The notes below the pieces were generated by a model that worked only from the letters and a program-made list of their open reading frames with translations, made no database searches and was not told the origin of the DNA. Below are positions 1-7,123 of a stretch of DNA of 14,082 bases, one piece after another. Location: the NCBI GenBank assembly GCA_009785545.1, contig WQWD01000027.1, positions 1-14,082 on the forward strand. Direction: 5' to 3'. Both the position numbers and the translations under genes were made by a program. The DNA comes from Treponema sp. GTDB taxonomy: Bacteria > Spirochaetota > Spirochaetia > Treponematales > Breznakiellaceae. How positions within the stretch are numbered: position 1 is the first letter of the stretch; each line of letters opens with the position of its first letter.

Positions 1-1824
1 AACTCCGTTAATTGCCGCTTTCATTCCGCTTGTACCTGACGCTTCCATTGGACGGCGAGGAGTGTTCAGCCACACATCACCGCCAGAGATCAAATACTTT
101 GCCACGTTCATATCGTAATTTTCGACAAATACAATGCGGTTTGTAACGCCGTATTTTTCGGCAAAGTGGATTAATTCACGGATAAGCTCTTTGCCGGGCA
201 TATCGTGAGGATGTGCTTTACCAGAAAAAATCAATTGTACGGGATAATCGTTGTTTTTAACAAGCCGAATTAAACGTTCGGGATCACGAAGGAGTAAATT
301 GCCTCGTTTGTATGTGGCAAAACGGCGAGCAAAACAAATGGTCAAAGCAGAAGGGGAAAGCGCATCATCCGCCTGACTCATGCGGCGTGTATCTGCTCCT
401 GTTCTGGTGTGCTGTTCATGGATACGTTCACGCACAAAAGCAACCAACCGCTCACGACGGCGCTCGTGAGTACGCCAAAGTTCTTCGTCAGAAATACGAT
501 GGATACGCTCCCAAATAGCCAGCTCTGTCGGCTTTTCTTCAAAGTTTGGACCAAGATAACGATCCAGCAAGTCCAGCATACCAGATGAAATCCATGTACG
601 AGGATGAACGCCGTTTGTAACGTGCCCGATGGGTACTTCGTCAAGCGGAAGCCCCGGCCACATATCTTTCCACATATCCCGAGACACAACACCGTGAAGC
701 CTGGCAACACCATTGGCATAAGCCGCCATCTTTAGCGCCAGAACTGTTAAACAGAAAGTTTCACGTTCATCATGAATATTAACTCTGCCCAGCCCAAGGA
801 ATTCTTTCCATGAGATACCAAGCACTTGTGTCCAGCCGCGAAAATATTTTTCCATCATGGCAAGATCAAATCGTTCATTTCCTGCAGGAACCGGCGTGTG
901 AGTCGTGAACAAATTCGTAGGCCAAACAACTTCGCTCGCTTCATGAAAAGTGAAATTGTTCTCTATCATGATTTCACGGATTCGCTCAAACACGAGGAAT
1001 GCCGAATGTCCTTCGTTCATGTGAGTTGCGGCAGGGTTGATACCAAGCGCCCTCAACGCACGAATACCGCCGATACCAAGCAGGATTTCCTGTTGTATGC
1101 GGGTTTCTTTATCGCCGCCATACAATGCCGCTGTAATATTGCGGATATCCTGTGTATTTTCTTCGATATTTGTATCGAGCAGATACAACGAAGTGCGGCC
1201 GACTTTTACTTCCCAGATTTGAGCAACAGCCTGACGCCCCGCCAAATCTACGGATATTTTGATCGGCTGACCGTCCTTGCCGTTTTTTCTCTCTACCGGC
1301 ATATTGTACCAGTCGTTTTCGAGATAACTTTCCTGTTGGTAACCATCGGCATTGAGCATTTGTTTGAAATAACCTTGTCGATACAAAAGCCCGACACCGA
1401 CCAACGGCAGACCCATATCCGAAGACGCCTTCATGTGATCGCCAGAAAGAATCCCAAGACCGCCAGAATAGATTGGCAGAGAAGCGTCCATGCCGTATTC
1501 CATTGAAAAATATGCTACAACGTCTTTGTGGCCTCCGCGATACCATGTATCGCCCTTTTTGTAGAGCTGAAACCTATCGTAAACTTCTTTAAGAGCCGCA
1601 AGGTAAGAATCGTCATTTGCGGTTTGTGCAAGCCGTTCCTGACTAACCATTCCCAACAAGCGTACCGGGCTTTGCCGTGAATTAATCCAGGCATCATAAT
1701 CCAGCCTGATAAAAAGCTGAACCGCATCATAATTCCATGATAACCAAAGATTGCGGGCAATCTCTTCCAAAGGCTTCAACGCCGCCGGAAGTTTTGGTTT
1801 AACTGTATACGTTGATATATTCAT
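1..1824 (-). CDS. glgP: Alpha-glucan (glycogen/maltodextrin) phosphorylase, GT35 family, 3' end beyond window
   Basis: Cytoplasmic enzyme that releases glucose 1-phosphate from alpha-1,4-glucans using phosphate and a pyridoxal phosphate (PLP) cofactor. The frame is open without a stop for 608 codons, from ATG at 1824 down to base 1. Family motifs in order: EYGMDASLPIYSGGLGILSG (109-128), MNEGHSAF (269-276), THTPVPAGNERF (from 308), GHVTNGVHP (400-408), CFARRFATYKR (497-507), GKAHPHD (535-541) and EASGTSGMKAAINGV (594-608). K602 in the last motif aligns with the PLP-binding lysine of phosphorylases. The N-terminus (WLSWNYDA) resembles the Thermotoga-type alpha-glucan phosphorylase subfamily rather than E. 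coli GlgP/MalP. In E. coli MalP about 150 residues follow the PLP lysine, so an end of similar or greater length is probably missing here. There is no clear Shine-Dalgarno before the ATG. The family call is very secure; glycogen versus maltodextrin preference cannot be read from sequence. Confidence 0.96.
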   Translation of the reverse strand, partial: MNISTYTVKPKLPAALKPLEEIARNLWLSWNYDAVQLFIRLDYDAWINSRQSPVRLLGMVSQERLAQTANDDSYLAALKEVYDRFQLYKKGDTWYRGGHKDVVAYFSMEYGMDASLPIYSGGLGILSGDHMKASSDMGLPLVGVGLLYRQGYFKQMLNADGYQQESYLENDWYNMPVERKNGKDGQPIKISVDLAGRQAVAQIWEVKVGRTSLYLLDTNIEENTQDIRNITAALYGGDKETRIQQEILLGIGGIRALRALGINPAATHMNEGHSAFLVFERIREIMIENNFTFHEASEVVWPTNLFTTHTPVPAGNERFDLAMMEKYFRGWTQVLGISWKEFLGLGRVNIHDERETFCLTVLALKMAAYANGVARLHGVVSRDMWKDMWPGLPLDEVPIGHVTNGVHPRTWISSGMLDLLDRYLGPNFEEKPTELAIWERIHRISDEELWRTHERRRERLVAFVRERIHEQHTRTGADTRRMSQADDALSPSALTICFARRFATYKRGNLLLRDPERLIRLVKNNDYPVQLIFSGKAHPHDMPGKELIRELIHFAEKYGVTNRIVFVENYDMNVAKYLISGGDVWLNTPRRPMEASGTSGMKAAINGV

Positions 1825-1830
1825 ACTATA

Positions 1831-1859
1831 AGTTTAGGTGCGGATTTGCTTTCTGTCAA
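1831..1859 (-). promoter_or_regulatory. Candidate promoter of the phosphorylase gene, possibly leaderless
   Basis: Reading the minus strand, TTGACA (1859-1854) is a perfect -35 hexamer. It is followed by a 17-bp spacer and TAAACT (1836-1831), which matches 4 of 6 bases of a -10. Only six bases (TATAGT) separate this -10 from the ATG at 1824-1822. Transcription would therefore start at or within a base or two of the start codon. This fits the lack of a ribosome binding site. TATAGT itself could act as a -10, but its spacing from the -35 would be 23 bp. Confidence 0.5.
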
Positions 1860-1894
1860 CTGAAATAGTGTTATATTTTGAATAAGTTTTTTTC

Positions 1895-1923
1895 TTGCAG
1901 AATCAATATATATAGAGTATAAT
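1895..1923 (+). promoter_or_regulatory. Candidate sigma-70-type promoter of the rnf operon
   Basis: A perfect TATAAT lies at 1918-1923, preceded by a 17-bp spacer and TTGCAG at 1895-1900, a weak -35 with 3 of 6 matches. Transcription would start near 1930, giving a leader of about 54 nt before rnfC. This is the only good -10 in the intergenic region facing rnfC. The surrounding DNA is very AT-rich, so chance TATA-like matches are possible. Confidence 0.5.
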
Positions 1924-1933
1924 TCGTGTAGAA

Positions 1934-1967
1934 GCAAGCTTACTATCAATACATGGCGTAAACTTGC
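1934..1967 (+). repeat. Imperfect inverted repeat in the presumed rnf leader
   Basis: GCAAGCTTAC (1934-1943) and GTAAACTTGC (1958-1967) are inverted copies with 9 of 10 positions pairing, around a 14-nt loop. The repeat begins a few bases after the predicted transcription start and ends 6 nt before the AGGAG ribosome binding site (1974-1978) of rnfC. It could form a 5' mRNA hairpin or be a protein-binding dyad. No known operator was recognised. Confidence 0.5.
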
Positions 1968-1983
1968 ACATCCAGGAGATACA

Positions 1984-3336
1984 ATGGGTAAAGTCAGTGG
2001 AGTTCATGCACCGCATTTAAAAAACACCGCTTCATTGGTTCCAGAGATTTTGCCGATTCCGGCGGAAGTCAGGCTTCCGATGTCTATGCACGCAGGGAAA
2101 GCGGCGATTCCTGTCGTTGCTGTTGGAGATTATGTCAAAGTGGGGCAAGTTATCGGTGAAGCCGACGGGTTTGTTTCATCGCCTGTTCATGCCAGTGTTT
2201 CCGGGACGGTTAAAAGTATAGATACTACCAATGCCATAACCGGGGAAAAAGCAGTTTCGATTGTTATCACTTCCGATGGAAACCAAACACCTTGGGAAGG
2301 GATAAGACCGCCTCAGGTGACAAACCTTGCCGAATTTTTGGAAGCAGTCAGGAACTCGGGAGTTGTCGGGCTTGGCGGAGCGGGTTACCCCACAGCACCG
2401 AAACTTACGCTTAAAGAAACGCAAAAACTTGACTATATTTTAGTTAACGGAGCAGAGTGTGAGCCGTATATAACTTCTGATACCAGAACGATGTTAGACG
2501 AAACTGATCATGTTTGGGATGGTGTTCTACTTATGAAAGAGTACCTTAAACCCAAAGACATCATCATTTGCATAGAAAATAATAAACCAGAAGCTATCAA
2601 AAAGTTAAAAGAACTTTGCGCTAAGGTTGAGTTTGACGGCTCAACAAGGTTATCTGTTCGTGTGCTTCCGTCTTTGTATCCGCAAGGCGAGCGAAAGGTG
2701 CTTGTTTACAATGTTACAGGACGGATAGTGCCTGAGGGCGGACGCTTGCCCGATGTCGGGTGTATCGTAGTAAATTGCACTACAGTCGCTGTTTTTGCAA
2801 AGTATATAAAAACGGGCAACCCCCTCATTTCCAAGTGCGTAACAGTAGACGGATCGGCTGTCAAAAAACCCAAAAATATAATAACACCGATTGGTGCTTC
2901 GGTTCGGGATATTTTTGAATACTGCGGCGGTTTGATTTCTGATGGCAAGCTCAATGATAACATAAAAAAAGTTACACTTGGCGGCCCGATGATGGGTGTC
3001 GCTATTCCAAATATCGATATTCCTGTCGTGAAAATTACAAATGCCATACTTGCTTTTTCGGCGAAGGATGCACAGCGGCCAGAACCTACAGCTTGTATAA
3101 AATGCGGAAGATGTATTACGCAATGTCCCATGAGTTTGATGCCGTCTTCTGCCGAAAATGCGTTTGAGCTTAAAAAGCCAGAGCTGCTTAAAAAGTTAAA
3201 AGTGAATATGTGTGTTGAGTGTGCTTGCTGTGAGTTTATCTGTCCGGCAAAGCGTCCGCTTTTGCAGGTTATGACATTATCAAAAAATATTTTATGGGAA
3301 TATGAACAAGCGATGAAACAAAAGGAGGCAAAATAA
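1984..3336 (+). CDS. rnfC: Rnf complex subunit C, NADH-binding flavo-iron-sulfur protein
   Basis: Peripheral cytoplasmic subunit where the Rnf complex exchanges electrons with NAD(H). The 450 residues show an N-terminal barrel-sandwich region, then the nucleotide/FMN motif GLGGAGYPTAPK (129-140) and VNGAECEPYITSD (154-166). A two-cluster ferredoxin domain follows, with C371/C374/C377/C381 and C410/C413/C416/C420, both in the CxxCxxCxxxCP pattern. It lacks the long Ala/Lys-rich C-terminal extension of E. coli RsxC (about 740 aa), matching the compact RnfC of anaerobes. The start is supported by AGGAG at 1974-1978, 5 nt upstream. It is first in the operon, and its stop overlaps the rnfD start by one base (TAATG). 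The assignment is firm from motifs and context. Confidence 0.97.
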   Translation: MGKVSGVHAPHLKNTASLVPEILPIPAEVRLPMSMHAGKAAIPVVAVGDYVKVGQVIGEADGFVSSPVHASVSGTVKSIDTTNAITGEKAVSIVITSDGNQTPWEGIRPPQVTNLAEFLEAVRNSGVVGLGGAGYPTAPKLTLKETQKLDYILVNGAECEPYITSDTRTMLDETDHVWDGVLLMKEYLKPKDIIICIENNKPEAIKKLKELCAKVEFDGSTRLSVRVLPSLYPQGERKVLVYNVTGRIVPEGGRLPDVGCIVVNCTTVAVFAKYIKTGNPLISKCVTVDGSAVKKPKNIITPIGASVRDIFEYCGGLISDGKLNDNIKKVTLGGPMMGVAIPNIDIPVVKITNAILAFSAKDAQRPEPTACIKCGRCITQCPMSLMPSSAENAFELKKPELLKKLKVNMCVECACCEFICPAKRPLLQVMTLSKNILWEYEQAMKQKEAK

Positions 3337-4358
3337 TGAGCAATAGCGTGAATATGATTGTTTCACCTGCGCCTCATATACGGGAAAAAATAACGACAAA
3401 CCGTATCATGCTTGATGTGATAATTGCGTTGTCTCCCTCTTTTGTTATTGCGGTTTGGGTGTTTGGGCTGAGAGCTGCGCTTGTTACCGGAGTTTGTGTT
3501 GCTGCCTGTGTTTTTTTTGAGTGGGCATACGAAAAATTTTTAAAACGCAAAAATACAATCGGTGATTTGTCGGCAGTATTAACAGGTATATTGCTCGCTT
3601 TTAATTTGCCCGTAACGATCCCTCTTTGGCAGGCGGTATTCGGCTGTTTTATAGCGATAATTCTTGTCAAACAGCTCTTTGGCGGATTGGGAAAAAACTT
3701 CGCCAACCCTGCGATTACAGCTCGTGTCATAATGCTTTTGGCATTTCCTGCCGCAATGACAACATGGGTGCTGCCGTTTTGGGGAGCAGCGGCTGATGTT
3801 ATTACCTTTCCAACCCCGCTTGATGCAGTTACTGCGGCAACCACTCTTGACGGGTTAACCGGCGCAACTCCGCTTGTTGCTCTTTTGCAAATGTTCAGAG
3901 GAGAGGCCTTTGAAGCTCTGCCAAGTATGTGGAATCTGTTTTTGGGTGTGCATGGCGGCTCGTTAGGCGAAACAAGCGAACTTGCTCTTTTAATTGGCGG
4001 TTTATATCTTATTATTCGCAGGGTCATTACATGGCACGTGCCTGTTACATTCATCGCAACAGTTTTTATTTTAACAACTGTAATAGGCGGTTTTAACTTT
4101 GAATTTGGTCTTCTCCATATGTTAACAGGCGGTTTATTTTTAGGTGCAATATTCATGGCAACCGATTATGTCACGTCTCCTCAGACAAACTTGGGGCGTG
4201 CGATATTTGGTATCGGCTGCGGATTGATTACTGTTTTAATCAGGCTTTACGGAAATTATCCAGAGGGAGTTTCTTTTGCGATCCTTTTAATGAATATGAT
4301 TGTTCCTTTTATAAATAAAATTTCCTGTAAAAAAGCATTGGGAGAATTGAAGTCATGA
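3336..4358 (+). CDS. rnfD: Rnf complex subunit D, membrane subunit with covalent FMN site
   Basis: Polytopic membrane subunit of the NqrB/RnfD family, which carries a phosphoester-linked FMN and lies on the path between the extracytoplasmic and cytoplasmic redox centres. The 340-residue protein is strongly hydrophobic, with several transmembrane helices. The flavinylation motif is LTGATPL at 174-180, so T178 is the likely FMN attachment residue. Other conserved stretches are GDLSAVLTGILLAFNLP (76-92), FANPAITARV (122-131) and FMATDYVTSP near residue 275. The ribosome binding site AAGGAGG lies inside the end of rnfC. The start overlaps the rnfC stop by one base, and its stop overlaps the rnfG start (ATGA), implying translational coupling. 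Confidence 0.97.
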   Translation: MSNSVNMIVSPAPHIREKITTNRIMLDVIIALSPSFVIAVWVFGLRAALVTGVCVAACVFFEWAYEKFLKRKNTIGDLSAVLTGILLAFNLPVTIPLWQAVFGCFIAIILVKQLFGGLGKNFANPAITARVIMLLAFPAAMTTWVLPFWGAAADVITFPTPLDAVTAATTLDGLTGATPLVALLQMFRGEAFEALPSMWNLFLGVHGGSLGETSELALLIGGLYLIIRRVITWHVPVTFIATVFILTTVIGGFNFEFGLLHMLTGGLFLGAIFMATDYVTSPQTNLGRAIFGIGCGLITVLIRLYGNYPEGVSFAILLMNMIVPFINKISCKKALGELKS

Positions 4359-4906
4359 AAATACGAAAAGATGTCGTTGTATCAATACTTGTCCTGACTT
4401 TTATTTGTTTTTTTGTTTCTGGAGTGCTGGCTGGTTTAAATAATATTACATACCCCGTAATAGCAAGAGGAGCTGCTCAACGCACTTATGAGGCAAGAAA
4501 GGCAATTATCCCTTCGGCTGATTATTTTGAACAATTAGATATTGCGAATTTAAGAATAAGCGGACTCCCCGAATCAATCTCCGAAGTTTACAGAGCGGCA
4601 AATGATACCGGGTATATCTTTACAATATCGGTAAGGGGATTTGGCGGAAACATGACACTGCTTTGCGGAGTAGACATGGACGGAAGAATAATAAAAGCAA
4701 TTGTTTTGTCTCATTCGGAAACAATTTCATTTTTTAACAGAGTTTTTAACGAACGCCACAGAGATCTTTATTGGGGCAGAAACAAAAATGAAATTGAAAA
4801 TATTGACGCAGTTTCAGGAGCGACAATTACATCTAACGCATTAAGAAATATTATGCGTTATGCGCTTACGGGTTTTGAATTTGTAAGAGGAAATGTTTAT
4901 GAGTAA
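4355..4906 (+). CDS. rnfG: Rnf complex subunit G, FMN-carrying extracytoplasmic subunit
   Basis: Homologue of NqrC/RnfG, a single-pass membrane protein whose FMN domain faces the outside of the cytoplasmic membrane. Residues 8-28 form one hydrophobic helix after a basic N-terminus (MKIRK). The FMN_bind domain ends with DAVSGATITSNALRN (151-165), where T157 of SGAT is the expected FMN-phosphothreonine site. LDIANLRISG and the GVDMDGRIIKAIVLSHSE stretch are typical of the domain. At 183 residues it is slightly shorter than E. coli RsxG (about 206). It overlaps rnfD by 4 bases and rnfE by up to 8-14 bases, depending on the rnfE start. Confidence 0.95.
   Translation: MKIRKDVVVSILVLTFICFFVSGVLAGLNNITYPVIARGAAQRTYEARKAIIPSADYFEQLDIANLRISGLPESISEVYRAANDTGYIFTISVRGFGGNMTLLCGVDMDGRIIKAIVLSHSETISFFNRVFNERHRDLYWGRNKNEIENIDAVSGATITSNALRNIMRYALTGFEFVRGNVYE
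4886..4890 (+). promoter_or_regulatory. Ribosome binding site that decides the rnfE start
   Basis: AGAGG at 4886-4890 lies 8 nt before the ATG at 4899 but only 2 nt before the in-frame ATG at 4893. The wider spacing is normal and the narrow one too tight, so 4899 is preferred. The choice changes the protein by two residues only. Confidence 0.55.
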
Positions 4907-5579
4907 AAAGCTTTCAATTCTTTTTAACGGAATAGTTAAAGAAAACCCGGTTTTTGTAATGATACTTGGCATTTGTCCGGCTCTTGCCGTATCTACAGAG
5001 GCGATAAATGCCATTGGAATGGGAGTTGCGACAATTTTTGTTTTAGTTGGTTCAAATATCGCTGTTTCGCTTTTGCGTAAAACTATTCCCAACAAGGTGC
5101 GAATACCTTGTTACATAGTTCTTATTGCAGGCTTTACAACAGTTGTTCAAATGATTGTTGAAGCTTATGCATACAATATGTATCTGGCACTTGGGATTTT
5201 CCTGCCGCTCATTGCCGTAAACTGCATTGTATTTGGCAGAGCGGAAATATTCGCCAGCAAAAATACCCTGTTGAATTCTGTAATAGATGCAATCGGCGCA
5301 GGCGCAGGTTTTACAACTGCCCTGTTTTTTATTGCTTCGTTACGTGAAATATTCGGAAGCGGAACATGGCTTGGCTTGGAATTGCCTGTTTTAAACGCTA
5401 ACACAATCGATGCGTTTGTATTGGCTCCCGGAGGTTTTATCGTATTTGGAGTTTTAATAGCAATTATAAATTGGGTCTCAAAAGGAAAAGCAATAAAAAG
5501 AAGCGATTTTGGCTGCAGCCGCTGCCCCTCAAAATCAGTTTGCGGAAAAGTTTCTGCCGGAATAGAGGAGTGTGAATAA
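4899..5579 (+). CDS. rnfE: Rnf complex subunit E, integral membrane subunit
   Basis: NqrD/RnfE-family integral membrane protein, paired with RnfA. Together the two hold a membrane-embedded iron-sulfur centre on the electron path. The 226 residues (from the ATG at 4899) contain about six hydrophobic helices. The conserved half-site cysteines are C26 in MILGICPALAVST and C109 in LIAVNCIVFG. The C-terminal tail is unusual in carrying four cysteines (C206, C209, C215, C225), in FGCSRCPSKSVCG and the end GIEECE. This suggests a small metal or cluster site, or simply a redox-active tail, at the membrane edge. The stop shares one base with the rnfA start. An in-frame ATG at 4893 is an alternative start with worse ribosome-site spacing. 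Confidence 0.95.
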   Translation: MSKKLSILFNGIVKENPVFVMILGICPALAVSTEAINAIGMGVATIFVLVGSNIAVSLLRKTIPNKVRIPCYIVLIAGFTTVVQMIVEAYAYNMYLALGIFLPLIAVNCIVFGRAEIFASKNTLLNSVIDAIGAGAGFTTALFFIASLREIFGSGTWLGLELPVLNANTIDAFVLAPGGFIVFGVLIAIINWVSKGKAIKRSDFGCSRCPSKSVCGKVSAGIEECE

Positions 5580-6175
5580 TGGATTTTCAAATTTTTATTA
5601 CTATATTAGTCGGTACTGTATTGATTAATAACCTGGTTCTTCAGCAATTTCTTGGTGCTTGTCCGTTTTTAGGAGTTTCAAAAGAAAAAAAAGGCGCACT
5701 GGGAATGTCCCTTGCAATTATTTTTGTTATGCTGATGGCGACTGCCGCAACGTGGCCGATATACCATTTCCTCTTAAGCCCAAACGGACTTGGATTTTTG
5801 CAAACAATTGTTTTTATATTGGTTATCGCAACGCTTGTTCAGTTAGTTGAAATCGCACTGAAAAAATTTGTGCCGCCTTTGTATAAGACACTTGGCATTT
5901 ATCTTCCGTTAATGACAACAAACTGTGCTATCTTTGCAGTAACGATAGTAAATATCAGAGAAAATTACAGCTACCTAACATCTCTTGTTAATGCATTTGG
6001 TTCAGGTTTTGGCTTTTTAATTGCTATGCTGCTCTTTTCGGGTATACGTGAATATACTGAAAATGCAAATCCGCCAAAAGCATTTAAAGGTATGCCGCTG
6101 ACGCTTATATCCGCCGCTATACTTTCTTTTGCGTTTTATGGTTTTTCCGGCATTGTAGAAAACATTTTCCGCTGA
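5579..6175 (+). CDS. rnfA: Rnf complex subunit A, integral membrane subunit
   Basis: NqrE/RnfA-family membrane protein of 198 residues, the pseudo-symmetric partner of RnfE. The signatures are NNLVLQQFLGACPFLGVS (17-34, with C28) and LPLMTTNCAIFA (109-120, with C116). These cysteines are the expected ligands of the membrane iron-sulfur centre shared with RnfE. Six hydrophobic helices are evident. GAGGAG at 5565-5570 lies 8 nt before the ATG, and the start overlaps the last base of the rnfE stop. Near residue 37 the codons run through eight consecutive A bases (5685-5692), but the frame stays intact and family-like on both sides. Length is normal for the family. Confidence 0.96.
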   Translation: MDFQIFITILVGTVLINNLVLQQFLGACPFLGVSKEKKGALGMSLAIIFVMLMATAATWPIYHFLLSPNGLGFLQTIVFILVIATLVQLVEIALKKFVPPLYKTLGIYLPLMTTNCAIFAVTIVNIRENYSYLTSLVNAFGSGFGFLIAMLLFSGIREYTENANPPKAFKGMPLTLISAAILSFAFYGFSGIVENIFR

Positions 6176-6200
6176 CAACATTTAGCTTAGGAGTATATTT

Positions 6201-6995
6201 ATGAATGTAATTATTATTGCCGTTATTTCAGTAACTGCTATCGGTATCATCTGTGCCGTTATTTTAAATGTAGCCTCAAAGCTAATGTACGTGAAGATCG
6301 ATGAGCGAATAGCTCAACTTTCAGAGATTCTGCCGGGAATAAATTGCGGCGTATGCGGTTACCCGGGATGTTCGGCTTACGCTGATGCCCTAATCTCCGG
6401 CGAAAACGTTAAACCAAACCTCTGTACGCCTGGCGGTGTCGAAGCTCTTGCCAAGATCAGTTCCATTTTGGGAATAGAAGCCGGAACTATAGAACAAAAA
6501 ATTGCCGTTGTTTCCTGCTCAGGCGACCGAATATCCAGACAGAAAAAAATGGCTTACTCAGGGATTCAAACCTGTGAGGCGGCAAGCCCTCTCTTCGGCG
6601 GCGAAAACGCCTGTTCATTCGGCTGCCTTGGTTACGGCGATTGCCAAAGAGTATGCCCAAATGGAGCTATCTGCATGGAAAGCGGTTTGGCTCGAATCAG
6701 CCCGCACCTCTGTATCGGCTGTGCCCTATGCGTCAAAACCTGTCCACACAAATTGATCTCGGTAGAAAAAAAAGATGATTTCCCGATAATTGTAGCCTGC
6801 AAGAATACCGAAAAAGGCGCTATCGTGCGAAAAAAATGCACGAACGGCTGCATTGCCTGCACAAAGTGTCTAAAAGTATGCCCGGATGAAGCAATTGTAA
6901 TCGAAAACAATCTGGCAAAAATAAGCTACACAAAATGCTCTGGCTGTAAAAAATGCGCAGAGGTTTGTGTAGCTAAATGTATCGAGGTTGTCTAA
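6201..6995 (+). CDS. rnfB: Rnf complex subunit B, multi-cluster ferredoxin subunit
   Basis: RnfB is the membrane-anchored cytoplasmic subunit that takes electrons from reduced ferredoxin. One N-terminal helix (2-26) is followed by the RnfB-type Fe-S domain with C49/C52/C57/C75 (GINCGVCGYPGCSAY). Four further ferredoxin-like motifs follow: C138/C142/C148/C152; C171/C174/C177/C181; C217/C220/C223/C227 (C213 nearby); and C246/C249/C252/C256 (C260 nearby). That predicts about five 4Fe-4S clusters. E. coli RsxB (192 aa) has three, so this is the extended type seen in fermentative anaerobes. TTAGGAG (6187-6193) lies 7 nt before the ATG. It is the last gene of the operon; no clear terminator hairpin follows. 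Confidence 0.96.
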   Translation: MNVIIIAVISVTAIGIICAVILNVASKLMYVKIDERIAQLSEILPGINCGVCGYPGCSAYADALISGENVKPNLCTPGGVEALAKISSILGIEAGTIEQKIAVVSCSGDRISRQKKMAYSGIQTCEAASPLFGGENACSFGCLGYGDCQRVCPNGAICMESGLARISPHLCIGCALCVKTCPHKLISVEKKDDFPIIVACKNTEKGAIVRKKCTNGCIACTKCLKVCPDEAIVIENNLAKISYTKCSGCKKCAEVCVAKCIEVV

Positions 6996-7040
6996 GGGTT
7001 AAACGCAGGCCGTGTTATAAAGATATTGACAATTGCAGTT

Positions 7041-7079
7041 TTAATCAAAAATTAACAATTCATTGACATTTTTCTAACG
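7041..7079 (+). promoter_or_regulatory. Pho box: four PhoB-type hexamers at 11-bp steps before pstS
   Basis: Hexamers TTAATC (7041-7046), TTAACA (7052-7057), TTGACA (7063-7068) and CTAACG (7074-7079) recur at exactly 11-bp steps with 5-bp AT-rich spacers. Direct repeats with 11-bp pitch are the hallmark of PhoB/PhoP binding sites: E. coli uses CTGTCA-type half-sites and B. subtilis PhoP uses TTAACA-type half-sites. The operon downstream is the phosphate operon and encodes its own PhoB, so activation under phosphate limitation is the natural inference. Possible -10 elements are TACTTT (7089-7094) or TAGATT (7100-7105), neither strong, as expected for an activator-dependent promoter. The region 6996-7123 holds no gene. 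Confidence 0.72.
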
Positions 7080-7123
7080 CTATCAAGGTACTTTGTACTT
7101 AGATTTGTATTAAGGAGTAAAAT

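Noticed and set aside
826..1506. 226-codon open frame on the plus strand
   Set aside because: It lies antisense to the phosphorylase gene, whose 608-codon minus-strand frame has continuous family motifs. The plus-strand translation shows no recognisable domain.
378..1760. Several separate minus-strand open frames suggesting a broken gene
   Set aside because: They are out-of-frame shadows. The real frame reads without a stop or frameshift from 1824 to 1, so the gene is intact within the window.
3374..4156. 260-codon open frame on the minus strand
   Set aside because: It is antisense to rnfD, is low in complexity and lacks motifs, while rnfD matches its family along its whole length.
5685..5692. 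Run of eight A bases in rnfA as a possible slippage or frameshift site
   Set aside because: The reading frame and family motifs continue normally on both sides. The +1 frame gives only a short product without features.
7026..7031. TTGACA as a -35 box or an extra Pho half-site
   Set aside because: No -10 hexamer lies 16-18 bp downstream, and it is 15 bp from the first repeat, off the 11-bp register.
6996..7040. Possible terminator after rnfB
   Set aside because: No GC-rich stem followed by a T run could be found. The end of the rnf transcript is unresolved.
7085..7099. Short imperfect palindrome (AAGGTAC-TTT-GTACTT) before pstS
   Set aside because: The arms are six to seven bases with a bulge, in AT-rich DNA. 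It is too weak to call an operator or terminator by itself.
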